Origin: a bacterium
GTDB lineage: Bacteria > Patescibacteriota > Minisyncoccia > Phycocordibacterales > UBA2100
DNA length: 37,146 nt
Reading direction: 5' to 3'
Assembly: GCA_030648265.1 (NCBI GenBank)
Contig: JAUSHX010000015.1
Location: 1 to 37,146, forward strand
The position numbers and the translations under genes are program-made. Below are positions 7,808-14,542 of this stretch, one piece after another. A model generated the notes under the pieces. It was not told where the DNA came from. It was given only the letters and a program-made list of their open reading frames with translations, and ran no database searches. Position 1 is the first letter of the stretch; every line of letters begins with the position of its first letter.

Positions 7808-7844
7808 CGCCCCGTAGTGAGCTGTGCTCTACTACACTGGGGCG
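7808..7844 (-). other. Hairpin between rpsU and ybeY
   Basis: CGCCCC/GGGGCG, GTAGT/ACTAC and GAGC/GCTC stack in register around small internal loops. There is no T-run after it on the minus strand, so it may be an mRNA processing or stability structure, not a terminator. Confidence 0.5.
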
Positions 7845-7867
7845 TGCCTCTCATAGTTTCGCGTCAG

Positions 7868-8218
7868 TTAGCGGGCGGGAGTTTCTCCGCCTACCTGCCC
7901 TGTATGCGCGGGCATGGCAGGTATGCTTGGTCGTGCGGTTTGTTGCGACTCGGCCCCGTGGAATGTAGAACGCGCGTGGCCGTACTGCTTCGGCTCTTCC
8001 GTTATTTTTCCTTCTTTCAAGAGCTGGTTGTACTCTTTGCGGCGCTGTATTGATTTAAGGGTGCGTTTCTTTTTTACGATTTTGGACGTAACCCTTTCAA
8101 AGTAACGCTTGTCGCGGACTGTCCGGATAAGACCTGCACCGCGCACCTTGCGGCTGAATTTTCGGATAGTTGAAATGGCGGTTTCGCTTCCGCTTTTTGA
8201 TACTTCTGCATTTATCAT
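7868..8218 (-). CDS. rpsU: 30S ribosomal protein bS21 with extended C-terminus
   Basis: Small basic 30S protein near the mRNA exit side. The start at 8218 (MINAEVSKSGSETAIS) is where bS21 similarity begins; codons further upstream run into a palindrome and are not family-like. Residues 1-72 carry the family pattern (AISTIRKFSRKVRGAG, RDKRYFERVTSKIVKKK, RRKEYNQLLKEG). The remaining roughly 40 residues are a Pro/Ala/Gly-rich tail not found in ordinary bS21. Part of that tail is encoded by a hairpin with an ACCTGCC/GGCAGGT outer stem (7893-7922), like the one in the SET gene. It sits between the HisRS-like gene and ybeY in a translation-related run. Confidence 0.88.
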   Translation of the reverse strand: MINAEVSKSGSETAISTIRKFSRKVRGAGLIRTVRDKRYFERVTSKIVKKKRTLKSIQRRKEYNQLLKEGKITEEPKQYGHARSTFHGAESQQTARPSIPAMPAHTGQVGGETPAR

Positions 8219-8266
8219 TGGCGAGACTATATCATTCTGCGATGTTGCGGGCAAGCCCTCGACAGG

Positions 8267-8291
8267 TCCTATGAGATGACATCTCATAGGA
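8267..8291. repeat. 12-bp-arm palindrome before rpsU
   Basis: TCCTATGAGATG, a single A and CATCTCATAGGA form an exact hairpin between the HisRS-like gene and rpsU. No T-run follows on either strand. Confidence 0.65.
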
Positions 8292-8316
8292 TTTTGTGTA
8301 TATAACAAAAGATGCT

Positions 8317-9570
8317 CTATGCAGTCGCAACTACCCGGTGCCGTTTGAGGTAATTTGTCAGCTCGGGTAGCGGTATGGCGTTCTGTGAGTTGGTTGAGAC
8401 TTCGCGAACGAGGATAGTGTTCTCCATCGCTTCTTTGTGCCCCATGAGGAGGATGTAGGGAACTGCATACCGTTTTGCTTCCTCCATTTGTTCTCCGATG
8501 CGTTCGTAGAGGAGCGATTGATAGACCGGTATTTCGGCCTTGCGCAGGGTCTCCATGACTCCGAGAGAGCGCCGGCGCGCCTCCGGCCCAAGATGCGCAA
8601 AATAGAGAGCCGGAGCTACGCGCTCCGCGTGTTTAATAGTCATTTTGCCGTGTATCTCGCAGGCAATAGATATAACTGCCGCGGGCACACCGTCTACATG
8701 TCCCGCCCCAACCGGCGGGGCGGAAAATCGCGCGGCAAGCGGATCGTATCGTCCGCCGTATGCGAGCAAAATACGGGCGCCTGTCTCTTCGTCAACGGCC
8801 GCTATTTCAAAAATAGAATGCACCCAGCAATCGCGGCTGCCGAGCACCTGCGGATTAAGTTCGTATGGCAATCCGAAAACCTCCAAGTACTCCAGCAGAT
8901 TCCAGAATTTCCTCCGTTCATCTTCAGTCAGGTATTCCATTGATTGTGGCGCGCGCGGCGCGGCTGGATGCCCCCGTTCTATCAGTTGGATAAGAACGCC
9001 GAGCGGGTCGTCTCCAACTCGCGGACGCAATGTCGGCGAGATGCTTTCAATATGTTTTCGCAGATATATGCCGATGTCGCGCACGTAGCGGTTGGAAGAA
9101 TCCGTTGAGCCGATGCTGTTAATGGAAAGGACGCGCTGTTTAATACCAGCTTCCGCCGCTATCGCGTCTGCTACAACGATGAGAAGTGCTTCGGCTACTG
9201 CTCCCGATGACCCGACGACATGAAGTTCCAATACGACTGAAGGAACATTTGAGCGCTCTCTTGACGCTCCTGAAGACCGTCTCCATAGGAGTCGCGAGCC
9301 GGTGTCTCGCAGTGATGAGAGACAGCGTTTCGCCGCCGAAACAAGTGCGCGCTCATCACGGTGCGCGAATATCATTTCGGATTCGCACTCTGCGGCGGAA
9401 GGAATCTTGCGCTTTTCGGGCTGATTCTGATTTGCAACAACAATTTCTTTGGGGCGCGGGAGTTTCGCGGCCTCTTCCAGCGATGAGAATCCATAGTACT
9501 CCGCAATCCTAATTGCCGAGGAAAGAAATTCCGCGGTGTTCTGATGCCGTGTATCTTTAAGACGGAACAT
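8317..9570 (-). CDS. Histidyl-tRNA synthetase-like protein, degenerate catalytic motifs
   Basis: The order of segments follows HisRS. INSIGSTDSSNRYVRD (150-164) matches the LNSIGS region, SRDCWVHSIFEI (245-256) the RGLDYYTGTVFE loop, LAYGGRYD (269-276) the HisA motif, and the C-terminal YILLMGHKEAMENTILVR the anticodon-binding domain. The key catalytic parts are worn. The RPEGT segment is not seen, motif 2 reads WRRSSGASRERS in place of FRxERPQxGR, and motif 3 lacks the usual Arg (VISIACEIHGKM). It may be a very divergent HisRS, an accessory HisZ-like paralogue, or inactive. At 417 residues it is family length. It is preceded by modular leader element copy 3, which touches the ATG. Confidence 0.75.
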   Translation of the reverse strand: MFRLKDTRHQNTAEFLSSAIRIAEYYGFSSLEEAAKLPRPKEIVVANQNQPEKRKIPSAAECESEMIFAHRDERALVSAAKRCLSSLRDTGSRLLWRRSSGASRERSNVPSVVLELHVVGSSGAVAEALLIVVADAIAAEAGIKQRVLSINSIGSTDSSNRYVRDIGIYLRKHIESISPTLRPRVGDDPLGVLIQLIERGHPAAPRAPQSMEYLTEDERRKFWNLLEYLEVFGLPYELNPQVLGSRDCWVHSIFEIAAVDEETGARILLAYGGRYDPLAARFSAPPVGAGHVDGVPAAVISIACEIHGKMTIKHAERVAPALYFAHLGPEARRRSLGVMETLRKAEIPVYQSLLYERIGEQMEEAKRYAVPYILLMGHKEAMENTILVREVSTNSQNAIPLPELTNYLKRHRVVATA

Positions 9571-9773
9571 GTTAGTTTTTCTTAGCGAGTGCTAACGAGC
9601 TTAGAAACAACTTACATCCCACACCACTTTGGCGTCCCCTGCTGCTCGTTTCATATTTCATGTTCAGTCGAGACGGTCTCAGCGACAGCGCAAAGTGTTC
9701 CATCTGGTTTTGGACGCCAAAGTGGTGTGGGATAAAGAATTTGTAATTCGCTTTGCTCATAACAACTTCTTTA
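9571..9773 (-). repeat. Modular leader element, copy 3 (before the HisRS-like gene)
   Basis: The central stem is a perfect 22-bp match (9616-9637 with 9712-9733). The proximal arm (9571-9615) is the most divergent of the five but keeps GTAAG at the start, CTAAC at the end, and the touch to the ATG. The distal arm carries TAATTCGCTTTGCTCATAAC and ends at the lepB stop codon (9771-9773). Confidence 0.75.
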
Positions 9774-10367
9774 TTTTTCTAAATACAAAAATCTCCCGGG
9801 CAAAATGCCTATCGCATTGAAAGGAAAGAGGCGCGCGTCAACCCGTCCGCTGATATCCGCTTTTGGGAGACCCCCCCATAGGCGCGAGTCTGAAGATACA
9901 CGCCTGTTATCCCCCATAACAAAATATTCGTCCGCGCCGAGCGTTCTCTCAACACTCTCGCCCCTTGTGGCATTCTTCGGGTCAATATAGGGCTCTGCAA
10001 GCGTGAACCCATCGGGGTTATTTGCGTTGATGATTGTCACGGTAGAGTCGGAAATACGGACTGTTTCGCCCGGCAGTCCTATTACGCGCTTAATGAGCGA
10101 GCGGGAAGCGTCTTGCGGGAGCGTGAAAACAATAACCTCGCCACGAGCGGGCGTCTTTATGTCGTACACAACCTTGTCTATTATCAAGTAATCCCATCCG
10201 AAGAACATCGGTTCCATTGAGGAACCCTCTACGATGTACGGAGCGGCGATAAAAAAGCGGATGAAAAGTGCCAGGCCCAGTGCGACTACGGTATACCCGA
10301 AAATGGAACGGGAGGAAGCTGGAGGAGTCTCCGATGGTGAGATGGTATCTTTCAATGTCATCTCCAT
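9771..10367 (-). CDS. lepB: Signal peptidase I
   Basis: Membrane serine protease that removes signal peptides. A single N-terminal membrane helix (about 24-42) leads into the catalytic GSSMEP box (Ser50) and the general base in LIKRVIGLPG (Lys93), with the late GDNRRVSSDSR box near residue 152. At 198 residues it is a compact type with one membrane segment. A -35 TTGGTG, an 18-nt spacer and a -10 TAGACT lie 8 nt before the ATG, so the mRNA is probably leaderless and this is the first gene of the long minus-strand run. Likely substrates in the window are the exported pilin-like proteins at 27.4-29.8 kb. Confidence 0.93.
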   Translation of the reverse strand: MEMTLKDTISPSETPPASSRSIFGYTVVALGLALFIRFFIAAPYIVEGSSMEPMFFGWDYLIIDKVVYDIKTPARGEVIVFTLPQDASRSLIKRVIGLPGETVRISDSTVTIINANNPDGFTLAEPYIDPKNATRGESVERTLGADEYFVMGDNRRVSSDSRLWGGLPKADISGRVDARLFPFNAIGILPGRFLYLEK

Positions 10368-10375
10368 GTGCGGAC

Positions 10376-10405
10376 AGTCTACATCGCTCGTGCCGTTGAC
10401 ACCAA
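10376..10405 (-). promoter_or_regulatory. lepB promoter
   Basis: On the minus strand TTGGTG (10405-10400), 18 nt, then TAGACT (10381-10376), 8 nt before the ATG at 10367. The predicted start point falls on or next to the ATG. Confidence 0.5.
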
Positions 10406-10506
10406 ATGTTTACCATGTCGCATGCTAAATGATTTTCAATTTTCAGATGAATGAAGTTTCAGGCCTTGCTGAATACATAATACAAAATGTTGTATACTGC
10501 TTTGCT

Positions 10507-11097
10507 ATGGCATGGATAATCGTCGGTTTGGGAAATCCCGGATACGAATATGAGGGCACGCGGCACAACACGGGGCGTATGGCGGTTGAATACTTTGCAA
10601 AAAATGCAAAGTTGAGCGAGTGGAAAGAAGACACAAAATCAAAATCGCTAGTGTCACGTGGGGTTATTGGAAAGACACTAGTTGCTCTGGTTCTTCCGAA
10701 TACATTCATGAATAAATCTGGGGCTGCTGTCGCAAAATTCGTGAAGAGTCCGAAAGCAGCAGAGCGCATGGCCGTTGTGTACGATGACTTGGATCTTCCG
10801 TTGGGGACGATGAAGATTTCCTACAACCGCGGAAGCGGGGGACACAAGGGAGTTGAATCCATAATGAAAGTATTGAAGACCAAGAAATTTACGCGCGTGC
10901 GCGTGGGAGTTTCTCAATCAACGGCATCTGGTGCTATCAGGAAACCGGTTGGGGAGAAAGTAGTTGTCAACTATATTCTTACGAAATTCAAACCGCACGA
11001 GCTTGAACAGTTGAAAACAATATTCAAGAAAGTGTCGCGCGCGCTGGAGGTGATTGCGACAGAGGGGACAGAGAGGGCGATGAATGAATTTAACTGA
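10507..11097 (+). CDS. pth: Peptidyl-tRNA hydrolase
   Basis: Cleaves peptidyl-tRNAs released from stalled ribosomes. The start at 10507 gives MAWIIVGLGNPGYEYEGTRHNTG, matching the family N-terminus with Asn10 and catalytic His20; in-frame codons further upstream are non-homologous. VVYDDLDLPLG and GSGGHKGVESI are the conserved substrate-binding loops. The 196-residue length is normal. TATACT (10493-10498), preceded directly by TG, lies 8 nt upstream with no Shine-Dalgarno, suggesting a leaderless transcript. It diverges from lepB and converges with rpsA. Confidence 0.95.
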   Translation: MAWIIVGLGNPGYEYEGTRHNTGRMAVEYFAKNAKLSEWKEDTKSKSLVSRGVIGKTLVALVLPNTFMNKSGAAVAKFVKSPKAAERMAVVYDDLDLPLGTMKISYNRGSGGHKGVESIMKVLKTKKFTRVRVGVSQSTASGAIRKPVGEKVVVNYILTKFKPHELEQLKTIFKKVSRALEVIATEGTERAMNEFN

Positions 11098-11105
11098 CTA
11101 GAATA

Positions 11106-11173
11106 TAGCCACTAGGGTATAGGGTTTAGGGAAGTGCGAGCAAGAAAGGAGGATTTCTCTAGTGGCTAAACCC
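11106..11173. terminator. Inverted repeats between convergent pth and rpsA
   Basis: TAGCCACTAG (11106-11115) pairs with CTAGTGGCTA (11159-11168). An overlapping alternative pairs GGGTTTAG with CTAAACCC. The AGGGTATAGGGTTTAGGG units belong to the short-unit repeat islands seen elsewhere. It probably separates the two converging genes. Confidence 0.5.
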
Positions 11174-11187
11174 TATTGGCTAACTTA

Positions 11188-12321
11188 CTATACAGATGGC
11201 TTGAGTGTCATTCTTCGTTCTTTTGGTTCAAAAAATGTAATTATAAACGGGTACACTTTGCCGAGCTCCAATTTCGCGTGCAAGTCTTCCTCATTCGTGA
11301 ATTCTGAAATGTGAACGAGGCCTGCGACACCCTCCTCAATGGAAGCGAGCGCGCCGTGCTTATTGTATTTAATGACGACAGCATCCACTTTCTGGTCTTT
11401 CTTGTACTTGGCTCCCGCCGATATCCACGGGTCTTCAATAAGGGCTTTGAGAGAGAGCGAAACCTTCCCATCTTTTATTTCAATGACTTTCACTTTTACT
11501 TTTTCGCCTACCTTGAAGCGTGTCTTCGGGTTTTCAACGAGCGCCCAATCCATTTCGGAAATGTGCACGAGGCCTTCCAGCCCTTCTTCCAGCTTCACGA
11601 ATATGCCGAATTCCGTTGCACCCGTAACAATGCCCTCAAACACATCGCCGATGTGGTACTTCTCAACCAGAGACGTGCGCTCGGATGTTCCCGCGCCCTT
11701 CTCGCTGAAAATAAGTTTCTGCTCCTTCGGATTTGCGGTGATGATTAATACTTCAATTTTGCCGCCCACCATTTTCTTCAACTCCGCAAATATTTTGTCC
11801 TTGTCGCCGTCCGGAACACGCGGGTAGTGCTCGTGCGAAAGCTGAGAAGCGGGGAGGAAGCCGTGGATTCCGTTCCAGTTGATGATGAGCCCGCCCTTGT
11901 TCGCATCCGTTATGACAAGCTCAAAGTTGGTCTTCTTATTCATCGCAGACTCGGCCTCGTTCCAGATGAGCGCCTGTCGCGCTTCGCGCAGACTTAGTTC
12001 AATGTATCCTTCCGCGTTGTCTGTGCCCATCACTTTTGCCGTGATGGTGTCACCGATGTTTACGTTCTTCAGAGTCTCGCGGGCAGAGAGATATTCGCGC
12101 CCGTAAATGATACCAGTGCCGAACGGCTGGATATCAACGAAAACGCGTGCCCGTCCGAAGGCGATTACAGGCCCTTCCACGACATCATCAATCGCGGGGA
12201 CCTTTGGAGCCGAGCGGAGCAGTTCCGCCATCGGCCCCTCTTTTATTAAAACCTCTCCCTCTTCTCTCGCCTCTATTTTCTTATCTTCCACCTCGTCCTG
12301 ACCAATGGTCTTATTTGACAT
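11188..12321 (-). CDS. rpsA: 30S ribosomal protein S1 (four S1 domains)
   Basis: mRNA-binding ribosomal protein built of S1 OB-fold repeats. Four are visible at about residues 47-117, 133-206, 223-291 and 308-377. The last two are the most canonical (GIFVKLEEGLEGLVHISEM, GALASIEEGVAGLVHISEF). The 377-residue protein is shorter than the six-domain form of E. coli, as in many other bacteria. The N-terminal 40 residues are acidic. Upstream on the minus strand is a 293-bp gap with a TATACT box (12382-12377) about 55 nt before the ATG and a GTCTACA-loop hairpin. In a genome with few Shine-Dalgarno sites, S1 and leaderless initiation may matter more, but that is inference. Confidence 0.93.
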   Translation of the reverse strand: MSNKTIGQDEVEDKKIEAREEGEVLIKEGPMAELLRSAPKVPAIDDVVEGPVIAFGRARVFVDIQPFGTGIIYGREYLSARETLKNVNIGDTITAKVMGTDNAEGYIELSLREARQALIWNEAESAMNKKTNFELVITDANKGGLIINWNGIHGFLPASQLSHEHYPRVPDGDKDKIFAELKKMVGGKIEVLIITANPKEQKLIFSEKGAGTSERTSLVEKYHIGDVFEGIVTGATEFGIFVKLEEGLEGLVHISEMDWALVENPKTRFKVGEKVKVKVIEIKDGKVSLSLKALIEDPWISAGAKYKKDQKVDAVVIKYNKHGALASIEEGVAGLVHISEFTNEEDLHAKLELGKVYPFIITFFEPKERRMTLKPSV

Positions 12322-12409
12322 GTGTTAAGTGCTTCCGGTGCCCTCTGCTCCTTCCGTTTCAGTCGCCTGGCAGAAGAGTATAAACCGTCCGCTCTCTATT
12401 AAATTGTCA

Positions 12410-12438
12410 CGCCGTCTACAGGCGAATCAACAGATTCG
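12410..12438. other. GTCTACA-loop double hairpin upstream of rpsA
   Basis: CGCC-GTCTACA-GGCG is followed at once by CGAATC-AACA-GATTCG. A second copy at 28449-28482 has the same 7-nt loop but CACC/GGTG stem pairs, a covarying change, and a different second stem. On the minus strand it lies just upstream of the rpsA -10 box. Apart from this and the -10 box, I see nothing else in 12322-12545. Confidence 0.45.
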
Positions 12439-12545
12439 TGGCTTGGCCCAGATGACAAACCCATCGACCCATCAAATTGCTGGCGTGGGCACAATATATA
12501 GTAGCTGGTGCCTACATGCAAGCATTTGGTCCAGAATTTATTCAG

Positions 12546-12578
12546 AAAAAGTCATGCCCCGCTCGCGCCGCGGGGCAT
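12546..12578 (-). terminator. Terminator of the small membrane protein gene
   Basis: ATGCCCCGC/GCGGGGCAT form a perfect 9-bp stem. On the minus strand it is followed by GACTTTTT, giving a classic intrinsic terminator 37 nt after the stop codon. A further hairpin CCGTAAG/CTTACGG lies between. Confidence 0.7.
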
Positions 12579-12614
12579 AGGACGATGATCCGTAAGACTG
12601 AAAACTTACGGTTC

Positions 12615-12767
12615 TCAGTCCAATAGCCTGCTCAGGTAGGCCGGCTGGAAGATGGCCCTGAAGGCAATCAACAGAAAGCCAGCCAGCCCGAAAAGCGCGC
12701 CGAACAATAACAATGAAAGGAAAAGCGCGGCCGCTAGGGCCGCCCCCGCTACCGCGATTATTTCCAT
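12615..12767 (-). CDS. Small membrane protein, 50 residues
   Basis: The ATG at 12767 has GGGAG 8 nt upstream. The product is nearly all membrane: MEIIAVAGAALAAALF and LSLLLFGALFGLAGFLLIAF form one or two helices, followed by a short FQPAYLSRLLD tail. A hairpin (CGTATGGA-CTAT-TCCATACG, 12785-12804) lies just upstream and an (AG)20 tract at 12833-12872 beyond that; both could affect its expression. A strong terminator follows. Not recognised by family. It is another SD-led, terminator-bounded small cassette. Confidence 0.6.
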   Translation of the reverse strand: MEIIAVAGAALAAALFLSLLLFGALFGLAGFLLIAFRAIFQPAYLSRLLD

Positions 12768-12829
12768 AGCGCTTTCTCCCGTGACGTATGGACTATTCCA
12801 TACGTTTGTTTCTAACCGCACTATCTCGA

Positions 12830-12875
<46 letters not shown>

Positions 12876-12913
12876 ATGGTAGCGACTGATGTCGCTCGCA
12901 GATTTACGCAGAG

Positions 12914-12948
12914 ACAAATCCAGTGAGGCGACGCCTCACTGGATTTGT
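12914..12948. repeat. 35-bp palindrome, core shared with 36055-36081
   Basis: Exact 17-bp arms around a central A. The inner 21 bp (12921-12941, half-site CAGTGAGGCG) recur exactly at 36058-36078, while the outer bases differ yet remain complementary in each copy. Confidence 0.75.
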
Positions 12949-12964
12949 GAAGACTTTCCGCGAA

Positions 12965-12993
12965 TTGCACAAAGTCGGATAATGGGTTATAGT
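12965..12993 (+). promoter_or_regulatory. Promoter of the argGH leader
   Basis: TTGCAC (12965-12970), an exact 17-nt spacer and TATAGT (12988-12993). The start point would fall at about 13000, on the ATG of the Arg-rich ORF. Confidence 0.6.
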
Positions 12994-12999
12994 GAACGC

Positions 13000-13062
13000 A
13001 TGCAGGTCAGAATCACAAACACACAAAACCGACGTCGAACAGCCTCTATTCGGCTGTTTTAG
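13000..13062 (+). CDS. Possible Arg-rich leader peptide of argGH
   Basis: A 20-codon frame contains TQNRRRTASIRLF with five Arg, three in a row (CGA CGT CGA). It starts where the upstream promoter should start transcription. The end of the frame overlaps a hairpin terminator (13038-13060), and a second terminator follows at 13085-13109, both upstream of argG. This is the classic layout of amino-acid attenuation, with ribosome stalling at Arg codons controlling a terminator. No clear long antiterminator is seen; CCGA (13029-13032) could pair with TCGG (13050-13053). Alternatives are an unrelated small RNA or chance. Confidence 0.4.
   Translation: MQVRITNTQNRRRTASIRLF
13038..13060 (+). terminator. 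First terminator of the argGH leader
   Basis: AACAGCC and GGCTGTT form a 7-bp stem around TCTATTC and run into TTTT (13057-13060). It overlaps the last codons of the Arg-rich ORF. Confidence 0.6.
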
Positions 13063-13084
13063 AGTGCCTGTTTATTTGTACTCC

Positions 13085-13109
13085 AAAGCGGCCTAAGTAG
13101 GCCGTTTTT
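13085..13109 (+). terminator. Second terminator of the argGH leader
   Basis: CGGCCT-AAGT-AGGCCG followed by TTTTT, about 130 nt before the argG start. Confidence 0.65.
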
Positions 13110-13161
13110 AATTAATAGGGTAAAATTAAGCAGTAAATATGGGGGAATGAATCGTCTTGAC

Positions 13162-13241
13162 CCAGCACCTTCGTTTCCTTCAGAAACAAAAGTGCTGGAT
13201 GTAAGATTTTCTAACTCGTTTTACTCGTAACAAAATCTAAC
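13162..13241 (+). repeat. Modular leader element, copy 4 (before argG)
   Basis: The proximal arm (13201-13241) matches the pyrE, ftsZ and solute-binding copies closely (GTAAGATTTT start, CAAAATCTAAC end) and touches the argG ATG. The central stem is short (CCAGCAC/GTGCTGG) with an inner GTTTC-CTTCA-GAAAC hairpin. The distal arm is too worn to delimit. Confidence 0.75.
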
Positions 13242-14516
13242 ATGAAACCACAACATCCGTACCACAAAGTCGCCTCGTACGAGGGAAAGAAAAAAGACAT
13301 TAAGAAAGTCGTCCTTCTCTATTCGGGTGGGCTTGATACTTCTGTGCTACTCAAATGGATTCAAGACGAATACAAGGCCAAGGTCGTGACGCTCACGCTT
13401 GACCTCGGCCAGCAACACGATGATTTGGAGGCAATCAGACAGAAGGCTATGAAATTCGGAGCAGTGAAGGCCGTCGCGCTTGATGTCAAAGAGGAATTCG
13501 CGAATGAGTATCTGGCGAAGGGTATCAAAGCGAATGCCCACTACCAGGGCGAGTATCATCTCTCAACGCCGATGGCGCGCGCGATTCTGGCAAAGAAGGC
13601 GGTTGAGGTTGCGGAGAAGGAAGGCGCCGACGCAATCGCTCACGGATGCACGGGAAAGGGAAATGACCAGGTCAGGATTGACGGATACATTCTCGCGCAC
13701 AATCCGAACATGAAAATAGTCGCGCCCGTCAGGGAGTGGGGCATGGACAGGAAAGAAGAAATTGCATACGCCAAAGAAAACGGCATTCCGGTTCCAGCAA
13801 CAATTGATTTTCCGTACTCTGACGACGACAATATGGGAGGCATCACGTGGGAAGGCGGAGAAATCACCGACCCCGGGCTCATTGCCCCGGAAGAGCGGTT
13901 TCTCACGACGTACACGCTTCCGAAGAATGCACCCGACAAGCCGGAGTTCGTAAAGTTGGAATTCAAGCACGGAGTTCCCGTTGCGTTGAATGGAGAAAAA
14001 TTGACCCTTGGCGCACTCATCATGAAATTGAACAAAGTTGCCGGCAAACACGGAGTCGGCACGTTCCAGGTTCTTGAAGACAGATTGATAGGATTAAAAA
14101 ATAGGGGAGTCTATGAGCACCCGGGACTTCACACGATTATTGAGGCTCACCGCTACTTGGAGAGATACGTTTCAACCAAGGTTCTGAATGAGGTGAAAGA
14201 AACAATGGATACCCGCTGGGGATACTTCTGTTACAGCGCCTATTGGTATGACCCCGTCATGGACGCCCTGAACGCGTTCAATGATTCTGTGAATGAAAAG
14301 GTGAGTGGCGAAGTAACCGTCAGATTGTTCAAGGGACAAGCAGTGGTTGTCGCCGTAAAATCGCCGTACGCTCTGGCATTCGTTTCATTCAACAATGCGG
14401 AAGGATATAACTTTAATGTGAATGCAAGTGCGGGGTTCATTGAACTCTATTCGTTGCAAATGAAAATCGCCAATGAAATAAAAAGGGCATCTAAGGGTAA
14501 GGATAAAAAGAAGTAA
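13242..14516 (+). CDS. argG: Argininosuccinate synthase
   Basis: ATP-dependent joining of citrulline and aspartate to argininosuccinate. The ATP-pyrophosphatase loop SGGLDTS is at residues 28-34 and the citrulline/aspartate-binding GCTGKGNDQVR at 135-145. At 424 residues it is family length with a slightly extended Lys-rich C-terminus. The ATG abuts leader element copy 4, with no Shine-Dalgarno. argH follows after 26 bp, so the last two steps of arginine synthesis are co-transcribed. Upstream lies a promoter with an Arg-rich short ORF and two terminators. No other arginine genes are in the window. Confidence 0.96.
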   Translation: MKPQHPYHKVASYEGKKKDIKKVVLLYSGGLDTSVLLKWIQDEYKAKVVTLTLDLGQQHDDLEAIRQKAMKFGAVKAVALDVKEEFANEYLAKGIKANAHYQGEYHLSTPMARAILAKKAVEVAEKEGADAIAHGCTGKGNDQVRIDGYILAHNPNMKIVAPVREWGMDRKEEIAYAKENGIPVPATIDFPYSDDDNMGGITWEGGEITDPGLIAPEERFLTTYTLPKNAPDKPEFVKLEFKHGVPVALNGEKLTLGALIMKLNKVAGKHGVGTFQVLEDRLIGLKNRGVYEHPGLHTIIEAHRYLERYVSTKVLNEVKETMDTRWGYFCYSAYWYDPVMDALNAFNDSVNEKVSGEVTVRLFKGQAVVVAVKSPYALAFVSFNNAEGYNFNVNASAGFIELYSLQMKIANEIKRASKGKDKKK

Positions 14517-14542
14517 TTCTCTATACCCTATACCCTATTCTT

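Noticed and set aside
8219-8308. Longer rpsU with 30 more N-terminal residues
   Set aside because: The added part covers a palindrome and is not bS21-like; family similarity begins at 8218.
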